From NCBI GenBank assembly GCA_913030825.1, contig CAJWCU010000005.1:124001-188000 (forward strand): 64,000 nucleotides of DNA, given 5' to 3'. The position numbers and the translations under genes were made by a program. Source of the stretch: an uncultured Rhodospirillaceae bacterium (lineage in GTDB: Bacteria; Pseudomonadota; Alphaproteobacteria; Rhodospirillales; Casp-alpha2). Below are positions 30,421 to 39,504 of the stretch, in pieces (within the stretch, counting starts at the first letter, position 1; each line of letters starts with the position of its first letter). The notes under the pieces were generated by a model. It made no database searches. It was not told the origin of the DNA and saw only the letters and a list, made by a program, of their open reading frames with translations.

Positions 30421-31668
30421 TCAGACCGCGCCCACGTCCTTCGCCGCCGCGATCTCGTCTTCGTTCATGCCGAGAATTTCGGACAGGATTTCATCCGTGT
30501 GTTCGCCCAGAAGCGGCGAACGCGCAACGTCGGCCGGGCAATCGGACAGTTTGATCGGGCAGCCGACCGTCAGGTAGGCACCGCGTTCCGGATGATCGAC
30601 CTCGACGATGGTGCCGGTCTCGCGCAGGCTCGGCTCCTCGGCCAATTCCTTCATGCTGAGGATCGGGCCGACGGGGATGTTGAGCGGGTTGCAGATTTCC
30701 ATGACCTCGAACTTGGTCTTGGTCGTCGTCCAATCCTCGATCGCGCCGAACATCTCGTTCAATTTCGGCAGGCGCGCTTCCGGGGTCGCCCATTCGGGAT
30801 CTTCCTTCCACTCGGGCTTGCCGATGACGTCGCAGATGTTCTTCCACACCGCCGCCTGGGTGATGAAGTAGGTATAGGCGTCGGGATCGTTCTCCCAGCC
30901 CTTGCACTTCAGGATGCGGCCCGGCTGACCGCCGCCGGAATCGTTGCCCGCGCGCGGCGTCGCCTCGCCGAAGGGAATGCCTTCGGAGAACTGAGAATAT
31001 TCCTTGAGCGGGCCGGCCTTCAGGCGCTGCTGATCGCGCAGTTTGACGCGGCAGAGGTTCAGAACCGAATCCTGCATCGCGCATTCGACGCGCTGCCCCT
31101 TGCCCGAATGGGTCCGTTGATAAAGCGCCGTGACGATGCCCAGCGCCAGATGCAGGCCCGTGCCGCTGTCACCGATCTGGGCACCCGTGACCATGGGCGT
31201 TTCGCCCAGCATGCCGGTCGTCGAGGCCGAACCGCCGGCGCATTGCGCGACGTTCTCGTAAACCTTACAGTCCGAATAGGGTCCGGGGCCGAAGCCCTTG
31301 ACCGAGGCATAGATCATGCGCGGGTTGATTTCCTGGATCTTCTCCCAGGAAAAGCCCATGCGGTCGAGCGCACCCGGCGCGAAGTTTTCGACCATGACGT
31401 CGCATTCTTCGATCATGCGGGTGAAGATCGCCTTGCCCTCGTCGGATTTGGTGTTCAGCGTCACCGACCGCTTGTTGTGGTTCAGCATGGTGAAATAGAG
31501 CGAATCGGCACCCGGCACGTCGACCAGTTGTTTGCGCGTGGCGTCACCGACGCCGGGGCGCTCCACCTTGATCACGTCGGCCCCGAACCAGGCCAGCAAT
31601 TGGGTGCAGGTCGGACCCGACTGCACGTGGGTCATGTCCAGGATTTTGACGCCTTCGAGAGCTTTCAT
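30421..31668 (-). CDS. frc: Formyl-CoA:oxalate CoA-transferase
   Basis: Class III CoA-transferase swapping CoA between formyl-CoA and oxalate. It is very close by eye to the Oxalobacter enzyme: [25 protein letters not shown] at the N-terminus, the catalytic Asp in [10 protein letters not shown] (about residue 167), VKLRDQQRL, and the flexible glycine loop [17 protein letters not shown]. At 415 residues it is normal in length. It lies immediately downstream of oxc (40-nt gap). This similarity makes oxalate rather than another CoA acceptor the best call. Confidence 0.94.
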   Translation of the reverse strand: MKALEGVKILDMTHVQSGPTCTQLLAWFGADVIKVERPGVGDATRKQLVDVPGADSLYFTMLNHNKRSVTLNTKSDEGKAIFTRMIEECDVMVENFAPGALDRMGFSWEKIQEINPRMIYASVKGFGPGPYSDCKVYENVAQCAGGSASTTGMLGETPMVTGAQIGDSGTGLHLALGIVTALYQRTHSGKGQRVECAMQDSVLNLCRVKLRDQQRLKAGPLKEYSQFSEGIPFGEATPRAGNDSGGGQPGRILKCKGWENDPDAYTYFITQAAVWKNICDVIGKPEWKEDPEWATPEARLPKLNEMFGAIEDWTTTKTKFEVMEICNPLNIPVGPILSMKELAEEPSLRETGTIVEVDHPERGAYLTVGCPIKLSDCPADVARSPLLGEHTDEILSEILGMNEDEIAAAKDVGAV

Positions 31669-31708
31669 GATGCGTTCCTGTTTTTCTGATTTGATCTGAT
31701 ATGCGGCG

Positions 31709-33451
31709 TTACTTCTTGGCGACGACGCTTTGCGGATTGAGGTTGCCGATCCGGCCGCTTTCCGTGCCGGCTTTTTCGTCGATGACCGCGTTGACCAGGG
31801 TCGGCTTGCCCGACTTGAGGGCTTCGGTCACGGCGTGCAGAAGTTCGTCCGGCGAGGTGGCGTTGACGCCGACGCCGCCGAAGGCTTCCATCATCGTGTC
31901 GTAACGCGCGTCCTTGACGAACACGGTCGGCGCCACATCCGCGCCACCCGTCGGGTTGACGTCGGTGCCGCGGTAAATACCGCCGTTGTTGAACACGACG
32001 ACACAGACCGGCAGGTCGTAGCGGCAGATCGTTTCAATCTCCATGCCCGAGAAGCCGAAGGCCGAGTCGCCTTCGATGCAGAGAACCGGATGGCCCGTTT
32101 CCACGGCGGCGCCGATGGCCTGGCCCATGCCGATGCCCATGACGCCCCAGGTGCCGACGTCCAGGCGCTTGCGCGGCTTGAACATGTCGATGATCGAGCG
32201 GGCGAAATCCAACGTGTTGGCGCCTTCGTTCACCAGGATCATTTCCGGGTTGTCGGCGACGACCTTTTTCAGGGCGCCCAAGGCACCGTGATAATCCATC
32301 GGCACGTTGTTGTTCTGCAGACGCGGGGCCATTTTCTCGACGTTGGCATCGCGCTTAGCCTTGACCGCGTCGGTCCAGGCGGCCGGCGGGGCCTTCCAAT
32401 CGCCGCCCATGCCGTCGAGCAGCGCCTTCACGCAGGAGGCGATGTCGCCGACCAGCGGCGCCGCGATCTCGACGTTGGAATCCATTTCCTTGGGCTCGAT
32501 ATCGATATGGACGAACTTCTTCGGCGCCGTGCCCCATTGCTTGCCCTTGCCGTGGCTGAGCAGCCAGTTGAGACGGGCGCCGATCATCAGGACCGCGTCC
32601 GATTCCTTCAGCACCAGGGAGCGTGCGGCACCGGCGTATTGGTCGTGGGTGTCCGGCAGCAGGCCCTTGGCCATGCTCATGGCGATGTAGGGGATGCCCG
32701 ATTTCTCGACCAGTTCCTTGATGGCGTCGTCGGCCTGGGCGTAGGCAGCGCCCTTGCCCAGAATGATCAGCGGCTTTTCCGCCGACTTCAAAACGTCGAG
32801 CGCGCGGGCGACGGCGTCCGGGGCGGGCAGCTGCGCCGGGGCCGGGTCGATGACCTTGACCAGGGACGCGGCACCGGCGGCGGCCTCCATCGTCTGACCC
32901 AGAAGGGCCGCTGGAATGTCCAGGTAGACCCCGCCCGGGCGGCCCGAAACGGCCGCGCGGATGGCGCGGGCGACGGCGATGCCGATGTCTTCGGCGTGCA
33001 GCACGCGGTAGGCGGCCTTACACAGCGGCTTGGCGACGGCGAGCTGATCCATTTCCTCGTAGTCGCCCTGCATCAGGTCGACGATTTCCCGTTCGGACGA
33101 CCCGGACATCAGGATCATCGGGTAGCAGTTGGTCGTGGCATGGGCCAGGGCCGTCAGGCCGTTGAGGAAGCCCGGCGCCGACACGGTCAGGCAAACGCCC
33201 GGTTTCTTGGTGAGGTAGCCTGCGATGGCGGCGGCGTAACCGGCGTGCTGCTCATGGCGGAACGACAACACCCGCATGCCTTCGGCCTGCATCATGCGGC
33301 CCAGGTCGGTGATCGGAATCCCCGGCACGTTGTAGATGGTGTTGATGTCGTTGAGTTTCAGCGCATCGATGATCAGGTGAAAGCCGTCGGTCAGGTCCAC
33401 CGCTTCCGCGTCGTTGGTTTCCTGGCCCATGTTGGCCGCCGTTTCGCCCAT
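31709..33451 (-). CDS. oxc: Oxalyl-CoA decarboxylase
   Basis: TPP- and Mg-dependent decarboxylation of oxalyl-CoA to formyl-CoA and CO2. The N-terminal TPP-pyrimidine domain contains [15 protein letters not shown] and [18 protein letters not shown] with the activating Glu region. The C-terminal pyrophosphate motif is [32 protein letters not shown]. At 580 residues the length fits. It pairs with frc downstream and the GntR regulator upstream. Confidence 0.95.
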   Translation of the reverse strand: MGETAANMGQETNDAEAVDLTDGFHLIIDALKLNDINTIYNVPGIPITDLGRMMQAEGMRVLSFRHEQHAGYAAAIAGYLTKKPGVCLTVSAPGFLNGLTALAHATTNCYPMILMSGSSEREIVDLMQGDYEEMDQLAVAKPLCKAAYRVLHAEDIGIAVARAIRAAVSGRPGGVYLDIPAALLGQTMEAAAGAASLVKVIDPAPAQLPAPDAVARALDVLKSAEKPLIILGKGAAYAQADDAIKELVEKSGIPYIAMSMAKGLLPDTHDQYAGAARSLVLKESDAVLMIGARLNWLLSHGKGKQWGTAPKKFVHIDIEPKEMDSNVEIAAPLVGDIASCVKALLDGMGGDWKAPPAAWTDAVKAKRDANVEKMAPRLQNNNVPMDYHGALGALKKVVADNPEMILVNEGANTLDFARSIIDMFKPRKRLDVGTWGVMGIGMGQAIGAAVETGHPVLCIEGDSAFGFSGMEIETICRYDLPVCVVVFNNGGIYRGTDVNPTGGADVAPTVFVKDARYDTMMEAFGGVGVNATSPDELLHAVTEALKSGKPTLVNAVIDEKAGTESGRIGNLNPQSVVAKK

Positions 33452-33531
33452 TCCTCGGTACTCCCTTTCGTTTTTTCTAAGGACCTGTTCCCTGCTCCCC
33501 GCCGCTGCGAGCCGGCGGGCGCATCGAAGAA

Positions 33532-34260
33532 TCAGTCCAGATAGTCCACGTATTTTTCGACATGCCGGGCCAGGTTCATGGAATGCTCCCGGACCAGACG
33601 TTCAGCAAGTTCGGCGTCCCGGTTTTCGAGCGCCTCGATGATATGCATGTGGTCGATCACCGACCGCCGCGCCCGGTCGGCCTCGCCGATGGTGCGGGCC
33701 CGGATCGAGCGCATGTGAATGAAGAGGTTGTCGGCCATTTCCTGGATCAACTGGCAGCCGCCGAGCCGCAGGATCGCCTGATGGAACCGAATGTTCTTCG
33801 ACGAATACTCGTCGATATGGGCCTTGGCTTCCTCGCTCTCGACCTCGGCGAACAGCGTGCGCAGACCTGCGATCTCCTCGTCGGAGGCGACTTCCGTTGC
33901 GAGCCGTGCCGCCATGCTTTCCAGCGCCGCCCAGACGGTGATCATTTCCATGATCTCGCGCTTGGTCTTGCGGACGATAAACACGCCCTTGCGCGGCACG
34001 ATGTGGACCAGGCCTTCCTGCTCCAAACGGGCAAGCGCCTCGCGGATCGGGGTGCGGCTGATTTCCAACTGTTCGGAGAGCTTGCGTTCGTCGAGGCGCA
34101 GTTCCGCGTCCTCGGCGTAGATGTTCATGGAGGTGATCGCCTGTTTCAAGGAATCGTAGATGCGGTCCTTGAGTGAAAAATTGGCGTCGATCGGCTGCAC
34201 GACCAGACCGGACGAGCCGGCGGCGTCGGTTTCAGCGATGGTTTCGGCTTCTCTTTCCAT
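33532..34260 (-). CDS. GntR-family transcriptional regulator, FadR/FCD subfamily
   Basis: Probable regulator of the oxalate/carboxylate genes. The winged HTH spans about residues 30-95 ([25 protein letters not shown]). An all-helical FCD effector domain follows, with candidate metal-binding His residues in [22 protein letters not shown] and REHSMNLA, a layout that usually binds carboxylate ligands. The ORF track starts 64 residues earlier, but [10 protein letters not shown] at 34260 is the sensible start (242 residues). A GTATAC palindrome lies about 170 nt upstream, suggesting autoregulation. Confidence 0.88.
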   Translation of the reverse strand: MEREAETIAETDAAGSSGLVVQPIDANFSLKDRIYDSLKQAITSMNIYAEDAELRLDERKLSEQLEISRTPIREALARLEQEGLVHIVPRKGVFIVRKTKREIMEMITVWAALESMAARLATEVASDEEIAGLRTLFAEVESEEAKAHIDEYSSKNIRFHQAILRLGGCQLIQEMADNLFIHMRSIRARTIGEADRARRSVIDHMHIIEALENRDAELAERLVREHSMNLARHVEKYVDYLD

Positions 34261-34428
34261 GACCCTGCTTTCAAGTCGTCCCGGCCCGAGACATCCGTAT
34301 TCCGGAGTTTGTCTCTGCCGGGATGCCCCCGTTGATCCCCCCGTGTTGATCTCTATGCCGGCGTCGTTGCGGGCCGCTTTCCGCCGATGGTCGGCGGCAT
34401 GGCTCGTGGGTATAGCTTCTTTCTCCGT

Positions 34429-34440
34429 GGTATACAATAC
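34429..34440. promoter_or_regulatory. GGTATACAATAC site, candidate operator of the GntR regulator
   Basis: Contains GTATAC and the overlapping palindrome GTAT-ACA-ATAC. It lies in the 288-nt interval 34261-34548 between tctA and the GntR gene; I saw nothing else coding there. It is about 170 nt upstream of the regulator start, so it could serve a gntR-oxc-frc promoter. Confidence 0.45.
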
Positions 34441-34548
34441 ACCAGAACCCACAAAACCGGCATTTCAGACCGTCCGTCGAACCTCCTTCGCCGCCTTGCG
34501 CCGCCGGGCCGATCGCACCGGCCCTCGGCGGCATGGCGACCTGTCACG

Positions 34549-36069
34549 TCATCCCGCGGCCTGCTTGGTGCTGCGGACATATTTGCGCCAGACGAATTGG
34601 ATCGCCGGCAAGAACAGAAGCACCAGGGCGATGATGGTGATCGGGCCGGCGATCGGCCGGTTGACGAACACCATGGCATCGCCGCCGGAAATCAACAGGG
34701 ACTGGCGCAGCGCCGGTTCCGCGATGGGGCCGAGCACGATCGCCAACACCGCCGGGGCCACCGGATAGTCCAGTTTACGCATCAAATAGCCGCCGACGCC
34801 CAGGATCAGCATCAGCCAGACGTCGAACATCCGTTCGGTCGAGGCATATCCGCCGACCATCGACAGCACGAAGATCAGCGGCGCCAGAATGGTGAACGGC
34901 GTGCGCAGGAACCACAGGAACAGTGGAATGAACGCGATGTTGATGATCACCGCGAAAAGGTTCGCCGCGTAAAGCGAAGCGATCAGACCCCAGACGAAAT
35001 CGGTTTCCGTGACGAACAGCCGCGGCCCCGGCTGCAGCCCCCAGATGACCATACCGCCCAGCAACACGGCCGTGGTCGGCGAGCCGGGAATGCCCAGCGT
35101 CAGCATCGGCAGCATGGAGCCGGTGGAGGCCGCGTTGTTGGCGGCTTCCGGCGCGACGACGCCCTCGACCGCGCCCTTGCCGAACCGCGATGGGTCCTTG
35201 GCCGTCATCTTGGCGACGCCGTAAGCCATCAACGAGCCCGGCGTGGCCCCCGCCGCCGGCAGAATGCCGACGAAGAAGCCCAAACCCGATCCCATCAGCC
35301 AGGCCTTCCAGGTGCCCCAAATGATCTTCAGATTGGACATCGTGCGGTCCCAGGTGATCGTCGCCTTGGACATCATGGTCTCGCCGCGGCTGACCTCGAT
35401 GGTCCACATCATCTCACCGATGCCGTAGATCCCGATGGCCAGAACCAGGAAGTTGATCTTGGACTGGAAGCCGATCAGATCGAACAGGACCAGGCGCGGT
35501 TCGCCCGAAATAATGTCAAAGCCGATCGCCGACATGACCATACCGATACAGATCGAAAAGATCGTCTTGGCGATATCGTCGCCGGACAGGCCGACGAAGG
35601 TCGCGAAAGCCAGGATCATCAGCGCGAAGATTTCCGGATCGCCGAAATCCAGGGCGACCGAGGCCAAGGGCGGCGCGAACAGGGTGAACAGGATGACCGA
35701 GATCGTCCCGCCGGCGAAGGACGCCAGGGCGGCGGCGATCAACGCCTTGTCGGCCTCGCCCTGCATGGCCAGCGGCCGCCCGTCGAAGGTCGTCGCGACC
35801 GCCGTCGAGGCGCCGGGAATACCCAGCATGATCGACGAAATCGCCCCGCCGTACATGGCCCCGTAATAAAGGGCGGCCAGGAACATGATGGCCGAGGCCG
35901 GCGGCACCAGGAAGGTCATGGGCAGCAGGATCGCCACCCCGTTGACGGAGCCCAGGCCGGGCATGGCGCCGACGAACAGGCCGACGACGACCCCCAGCAC
36001 GATCAGACCGAGGTTGAGCGGTTCGAACGCGACCAGAAACCCATCTGATAAAAGACCGAGAAGTTCCAT
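34549..36069 (-). CDS. tctA: Tripartite tricarboxylate transporter large membrane subunit, TctA family
   Basis: Large permease subunit of a binding-protein-dependent secondary carboxylate transporter. It has 506 residues and about 11-12 hydrophobic segments. Signature stretches are GLFVGAMPGLGSVNGVAILLPMTF, YYGAMYGGAISSIMLGIPG and the repeat GFFVGILPAAGATPGS ... LGIPGSPTTAVLLGG. It is downstream of tctB (138-nt gap) and upstream of the GntR regulator, all on one strand. The carboxylate is probably a substrate of the neighbouring enzymes, which is inference. Confidence 0.94.
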   Translation of the reverse strand: MELLGLLSDGFLVAFEPLNLGLIVLGVVVGLFVGAMPGLGSVNGVAILLPMTFLVPPASAIMFLAALYYGAMYGGAISSIMLGIPGASTAVATTFDGRPLAMQGEADKALIAAALASFAGGTISVILFTLFAPPLASVALDFGDPEIFALMILAFATFVGLSGDDIAKTIFSICIGMVMSAIGFDIISGEPRLVLFDLIGFQSKINFLVLAIGIYGIGEMMWTIEVSRGETMMSKATITWDRTMSNLKIIWGTWKAWLMGSGLGFFVGILPAAGATPGSLMAYGVAKMTAKDPSRFGKGAVEGVVAPEAANNAASTGSMLPMLTLGIPGSPTTAVLLGGMVIWGLQPGPRLFVTETDFVWGLIASLYAANLFAVIINIAFIPLFLWFLRTPFTILAPLIFVLSMVGGYASTERMFDVWLMLILGVGGYLMRKLDYPVAPAVLAIVLGPIAEPALRQSLLISGGDAMVFVNRPIAGPITIIALVLLFLPAIQFVWRKYVRSTKQAAG

Positions 36070-36207
36070 GTTTCTTTACTTCGTTTCCCCGGACGGCACC
36101 GGACCTTGCCGGCGGCGCCGTCTTGTTTTCTGGTTCCTGGTCTTTTGTAGACCAGGGATTATGCCACTCGCCTCCCGCCGGGCGGAAAGGCGCCCCCGGA
36201 TACGGCC

Positions 36208-36705
36208 CTAAAGGAAGATGTCGTAAAGCGGGATGTAGAGGGGGTCCATCAACCCCGTCGGCAGGAATTTGCGCAAGGCGATGTCGAAGAACAGGAAGGT
36301 GACGACCGGCGTCGGCACGGCGATACCCAAGGTCACCTTCCAGGAATGCCCGCCGAGAAAGCGGATGTAATAAATCAGGAAGACCGCCGCCGCGAGATGC
36401 ATGCCGATGATTTCGACCAAGCCGATCATGCCGGTCACCCCGCCGCCGACCAGGATGAACATCTTCATGGCGTAGGAGTCGAGGTAGGGCTCTTCCGATT
36501 GAGACGGCGGGCTGGAGCGGCGGAACCAGTTGATCGCGACCCAAATCGTGGAGCCGAACATGCAGGCCGCCAGCCAGAAGGGCCAGAACCCGCCTCCGGG
36601 CCCTTCGCCTGGGATCCAGCCGATCGGCAACTCCATGCTCTTGAACATGAGGTAAAGAGAGAGGCCCGCCATCAGGGCAGCAGTGATGATTTCAGCACGA
36701 CGCAT
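36208..36705 (-). CDS. tctB: Tripartite tricarboxylate transporter small membrane subunit, TctB family
   Basis: The protein has 165 residues with four predicted membrane helices. It opens with AEIITAALMAGLSLYLMFKSMELP. GPGGGFWPFWLAACMFGSTIWVAINW is typical of the start of TctB proteins, and the C-terminal pair of helices contains AVFLIYYIRFLGGHSWK. It lies between tctC and tctA in the usual order. Confidence 0.9.
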   Translation of the reverse strand: MRRAEIITAALMAGLSLYLMFKSMELPIGWIPGEGPGGGFWPFWLAACMFGSTIWVAINWFRRSSPPSQSEEPYLDSYAMKMFILVGGGVTGMIGLVEIIGMHLAAAVFLIYYIRFLGGHSWKVTLGIAVPTPVVTFLFFDIALRKFLPTGLMDPLYIPLYDIFL

Positions 36706-36764
36706 GACGACGGAACCTCCCCTTTATCGTGAGTTCGTCTTGGTTACGTGGGGTCGAGACGGAC

Positions 36765-37754
36765 TTAGCCTTTGATCGCGCCCATCTTGATCAGCATCTT
36801 GCGATGCACTTCGTTCTCACGCTTCCAATAGGCCATCAGCGCGTCGCCCTGAAGAAGCTCGCCCTGCAGGCTCTTCTTCTTCATGTAGGTCTGCCATTCC
36901 GGCGTATCGTAGACCTTTTTGAACACGCCCTGATAGAAAGCCTGAGCGTCGGCGCTCATGCCGGGCGCACCGACGACGGAGCGCTGCATGTAATAGACGA
37001 AGTCCTTACCCAGTTCCTTGAACGTCGGCGCATCCTTGAACAGCGGCAAACGTTCGTCCGTGAAGGCCGCCAGCGCCACCGTCTTGCCGGCTTCGTAGAA
37101 GCCGAGCTGTTCGGACGGGTTGTTGACGGTCGAATTGGCGTGGTTGCCGGCCAACTGCTTGGCCACCTTGCCGCCGCCCTTGTAGGGGACGTACTTCATG
37201 TTCAAGCCATAGGCCGCGTTCAGGAAGTCGGTCAGCAGGTTGTCTTCGGACGCCTTGCCGGTGCCGGCCATGATCCACTTGTTGCCGGCGGCCTTGGCGG
37301 CGGCGACGAACTCGTCGACGTTCTTGATGCCGGAATCCTTATTAACCCACAGCAGGAAGGTGTCTTCGGCCATCCGCGCGATCGGCGCGAAGGTCAACGG
37401 ATCGACACCCAGACGCGGCTGGCGCATCGGCGTGGTGTAGAAGGAATTCAGGGTGACCATGATGGCATGGTCGGCGTCCTTGTGGTTCTTCATGTAAACC
37501 AGCGCCTCGGCGCCGGAACCGCCGGGCTTGTTGATCGGCGTCACCGGCTTCGACGACAGCTTGTGCTTTTCGATGATCGACTGAATCAGCCGGGCAAGCT
37601 TATCGGCGCCCCCGCCTTTGCCCGCCATCACGACGAATTGGATCGGCTTTACCGGCTCCCACGCCAGGGCAGTCTTGCCCGTCACGGCCGTGAACCCGGT
37701 CACCAGGCCGGCGGCGATGCCGACGCCCAGCAGTTTTCTGAAGATAGTCTTCAT
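36765..37754 (-). CDS. tctC: Tripartite tricarboxylate transporter substrate-binding protein, TctC family
   Basis: Periplasmic solute-binding protein that delivers a carboxylate to TctAB. A signal peptide (LLGVGIAAGLVTGFTAVTGKTALA) precedes the mature protein beginning WEPVKPIQFVVMAGKGGGADKLARLIQ, the family's first lobe motif. NKPGGSGAEALVYMKNH is the usual NxPGG segment. The 329-residue length is standard. It is the first gene of the tctCBA set. The 336-nt upstream gap (37755-38090) contains a TGGTATACCA palindrome and a TTGACA (37903-37908, minus strand). Confidence 0.93.
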   Translation of the reverse strand: MKTIFRKLLGVGIAAGLVTGFTAVTGKTALAWEPVKPIQFVVMAGKGGGADKLARLIQSIIEKHKLSSKPVTPINKPGGSGAEALVYMKNHKDADHAIMVTLNSFYTTPMRQPRLGVDPLTFAPIARMAEDTFLLWVNKDSGIKNVDEFVAAAKAAGNKWIMAGTGKASEDNLLTDFLNAAYGLNMKYVPYKGGGKVAKQLAGNHANSTVNNPSEQLGFYEAGKTVALAAFTDERLPLFKDAPTFKELGKDFVYYMQRSVVGAPGMSADAQAFYQGVFKKVYDTPEWQTYMKKKSLQGELLQGDALMAYWKRENEVHRKMLIKMGAIKG

Positions 37755-37974
37755 GGGTGTCCTCCCAGTTGATGTTAGCGCCTAAGGCGCCCGCCATCTG
37801 AATAGGCGACGGCGAACTGCCGTTACATGTCGTCCCCTGACGCCTATCGAGTCTTTTTCTTGGGGAGTCTTTTTATGGGAGGGCGGTTGGGTCGGACGGT
37901 CCTGTCAATACTTTGGTCTGTTAGTTCCCAAAAGTCGCGGCAACTGCCACGGCCGTTTTCGGCTCATTGGCATC

Positions 37975-37984
37975 TGGTATACCA
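37975..37984. promoter_or_regulatory. TGGTATACCA perfect palindrome upstream of tctC
   Basis: Ten-base perfect palindrome in the 336-nt gap before tctC, sharing the GTATAC core with the site before the GntR gene. It lies about 220 nt from the tctC start and about 70 nt upstream of a TTGACA hexamer on the same strand. A GntR-family operator is the simplest reading. Confidence 0.45.
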
Positions 37985-38090
37985 CTGCAAAAATAAGAAC
38001 ATCCCGCCTGAAAAAGATCAACGGTTTTTTTCTCGGCGGCCGGGGGTAGACGCTCCAAAAACCCGGCTGCGACCCGATCCAGGCAAGCGA

Positions 38091-38399
38091 TCAGGTTGGC
38101 TGCCCCTTGATCGGCGGCGCCATGGTTTCCCAATTCTCACCCGCGGTCAGAACGCAGGTCCGCCCCCGCGGATTGGTGACGATGATCGTCCAGGATCCGG
38201 TTTCGGAAACGAAGACCTCGAGAATACCGCCGTCGGCATCCACGCCGAGGGAACGGGGTTCTTCCGAAAATCGCTGCGACAGACTGCTCGCGATCTCGGA
38301 CCGGTCGCCGCAGATCGATCCGGCGGCGGCCGCCGGTATCGGCGCAATCTGTGAAACGGCGAACAAAAGACCCGCGGTGAGCAGTAAAGAACGGACCAT
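38091..38399 (-). CDS. Small secreted protein of unknown function
   Basis: The protein has about 102 residues. A signal peptide (VRSLLLTAGLLFAVSQIAPIPAAAAG) is followed by a short mature domain, ICGDRSEIASSLSQRF ... GGILEVFVSETGSWTIIVTNPRGRTCVLTAGENWE, with two cysteines that could form a disulfide. Similar small alphaproteobacterial periplasmic proteins exist to my knowledge, but no function is known to me. I chose the ATG at 38399 (GGAGGTCAGGA upstream) rather than the ORF-track start seven codons earlier. Its promoter lies in the AT-rich block. Confidence 0.72.
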   Translation of the reverse strand: MVRSLLLTAGLLFAVSQIAPIPAAAAGSICGDRSEIASSLSQRFSEEPRSLGVDADGGILEVFVSETGSWTIIVTNPRGRTCVLTAGENWETMAPPIKGQPT

Positions 38400-38435
38400 T
38401 TTTCCTGACCTCCGGTTCATTTACATGGCAAATTT

Positions 38436-38680
38436 CATCTAATAAAATACGCACTACGTGCGAATCATTAGATTAAATTACGACAAGTCATAATTAACCA
38501 ATGAATTATTTTGATTTGTAACATTATAATTTAAAATTATTTGATGTTTTTGTAATTTATTACTTATATATAAAATCATATTTTCTTGTCATAATTTACC
38601 AAATACCATAAATATAAAAATACGTAAAGTTACCTTAGTCAAACAGTCATCATAATGAAATCATACGTCCGGACAGGCGC
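38436..38680. other. Strongly AT-rich non-coding block
   Basis: A sharp compositional island in the 38400-38761 gap. By hand count 38501-38600 has 14 G/C of 100, against a GC-rich background. It holds direct repeats GTCATAATTAACCA (38487-38500) and GTCATAATTTACCA (38588-38601), 101 bp apart, and an inverted repeat ATAATTT-A-AAATTAT (about 38525-38539), plus TA-rich runs. No credible ORF is present. It may be a promoter/UP-element region, a nucleoid-protein target or a relic of a mobile element. Confidence 0.8.
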
Positions 38681-38761
38681 GGCCATGCACGGCGACCGGC
38701 CCGCAGGCATGCAGGCCGTCACAACAGCGGAACAAAAAAGAATAAAGTGAGGAGTTCGGCG

Positions 38762-39481
38762 TTAGGCGAACACGTAGCGGCGCAACGTCTCGAAGGGGGC
38801 CCCGGGGCTTTGTTCCCGCGACAGGGCGACACCGCCGACGAAGAGCGGGCCGGACAGCGCCTCGGCGAACATCGGCGCCAGCACATCCAGGAATCGCACC
38901 GCCGCATCGCCCGCCAAACGCCCGGTCAGGGTCATGTGAAAGCGGAACTCGTCCAGCACATAAGGATAACCCCAGGCCGTCAGGTTCGCCTCCTGACGCG
39001 GCGTCAGACCACGCAGGCGACGACGATCCAGGTCGGCCGGGTCCGGTGGGTGGCGAAAGGCTTCGAAGTCCCGCACGCAGTCGGCGGCAAGGGCGTTCAA
39101 ATCAGACGACGGCGCGACCGGGCAAAGAGCGAGAAACCCGTCGAGCACCTTGAGCCGCAATTCGGCGACAGAGAACGCCCGGCGTTCGGCGGCGAAGCGC
39201 GCGAGCGCGCCGTCCAGGTCCGCCAGGTCACAACCGTCGACTAGCCGGAACGGCGGTTTCAAGGTCGCATGAAATCCATAACGGCGAGGCTCCGCCGTCG
39301 CCGCCGCCCACTCGGTTTCCGAGATGGACCCAAGGTCCGCCGTGGGTGCGCGGACATTCCCGCCGGGCCGATCCGCATCCCGCCCGAGCCAACGGCACCC
39401 GGCCCGCCAGAGCGGGGAGTCAGCCGGCGGCAGGAAATAGACGGCGAAGCGTTCACCGACGGGGTGGGGTGGGTGCGTCAT
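38762..39481 (-). CDS. DUF1045 phosphonate-operon protein, 2H phosphoesterase-like
   Basis: The protein has 239 residues and belongs to the family regularly found at the end of alphaproteobacterial C-P lyase operons. Two His-x-Thr motifs, YGFHATLKPPF and FRFHMTLTG, mark the 2H phosphoesterase fold, so a cyclic-phosphate or RNA-like phosphodiester is a plausible substrate. It may stand in for the PhnP step on ribose cyclic phosphate, which is inference. It follows phnL by 23 nt. No phnN or phnP was recognised in the window. Confidence 0.85.
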   Translation of the reverse strand: MTHPPHPVGERFAVYFLPPADSPLWRAGCRWLGRDADRPGGNVRAPTADLGSISETEWAAATAEPRRYGFHATLKPPFRLVDGCDLADLDGALARFAAERRAFSVAELRLKVLDGFLALCPVAPSSDLNALAADCVRDFEAFRHPPDPADLDRRRLRGLTPRQEANLTAWGYPYVLDEFRFHMTLTGRLAGDAAVRFLDVLAPMFAEALSGPLFVGGVALSREQSPGAPFETLRRYVFA

Positions 39482-39504
39482 GATGCGTTGAACCGGAACC
39501 GTAT

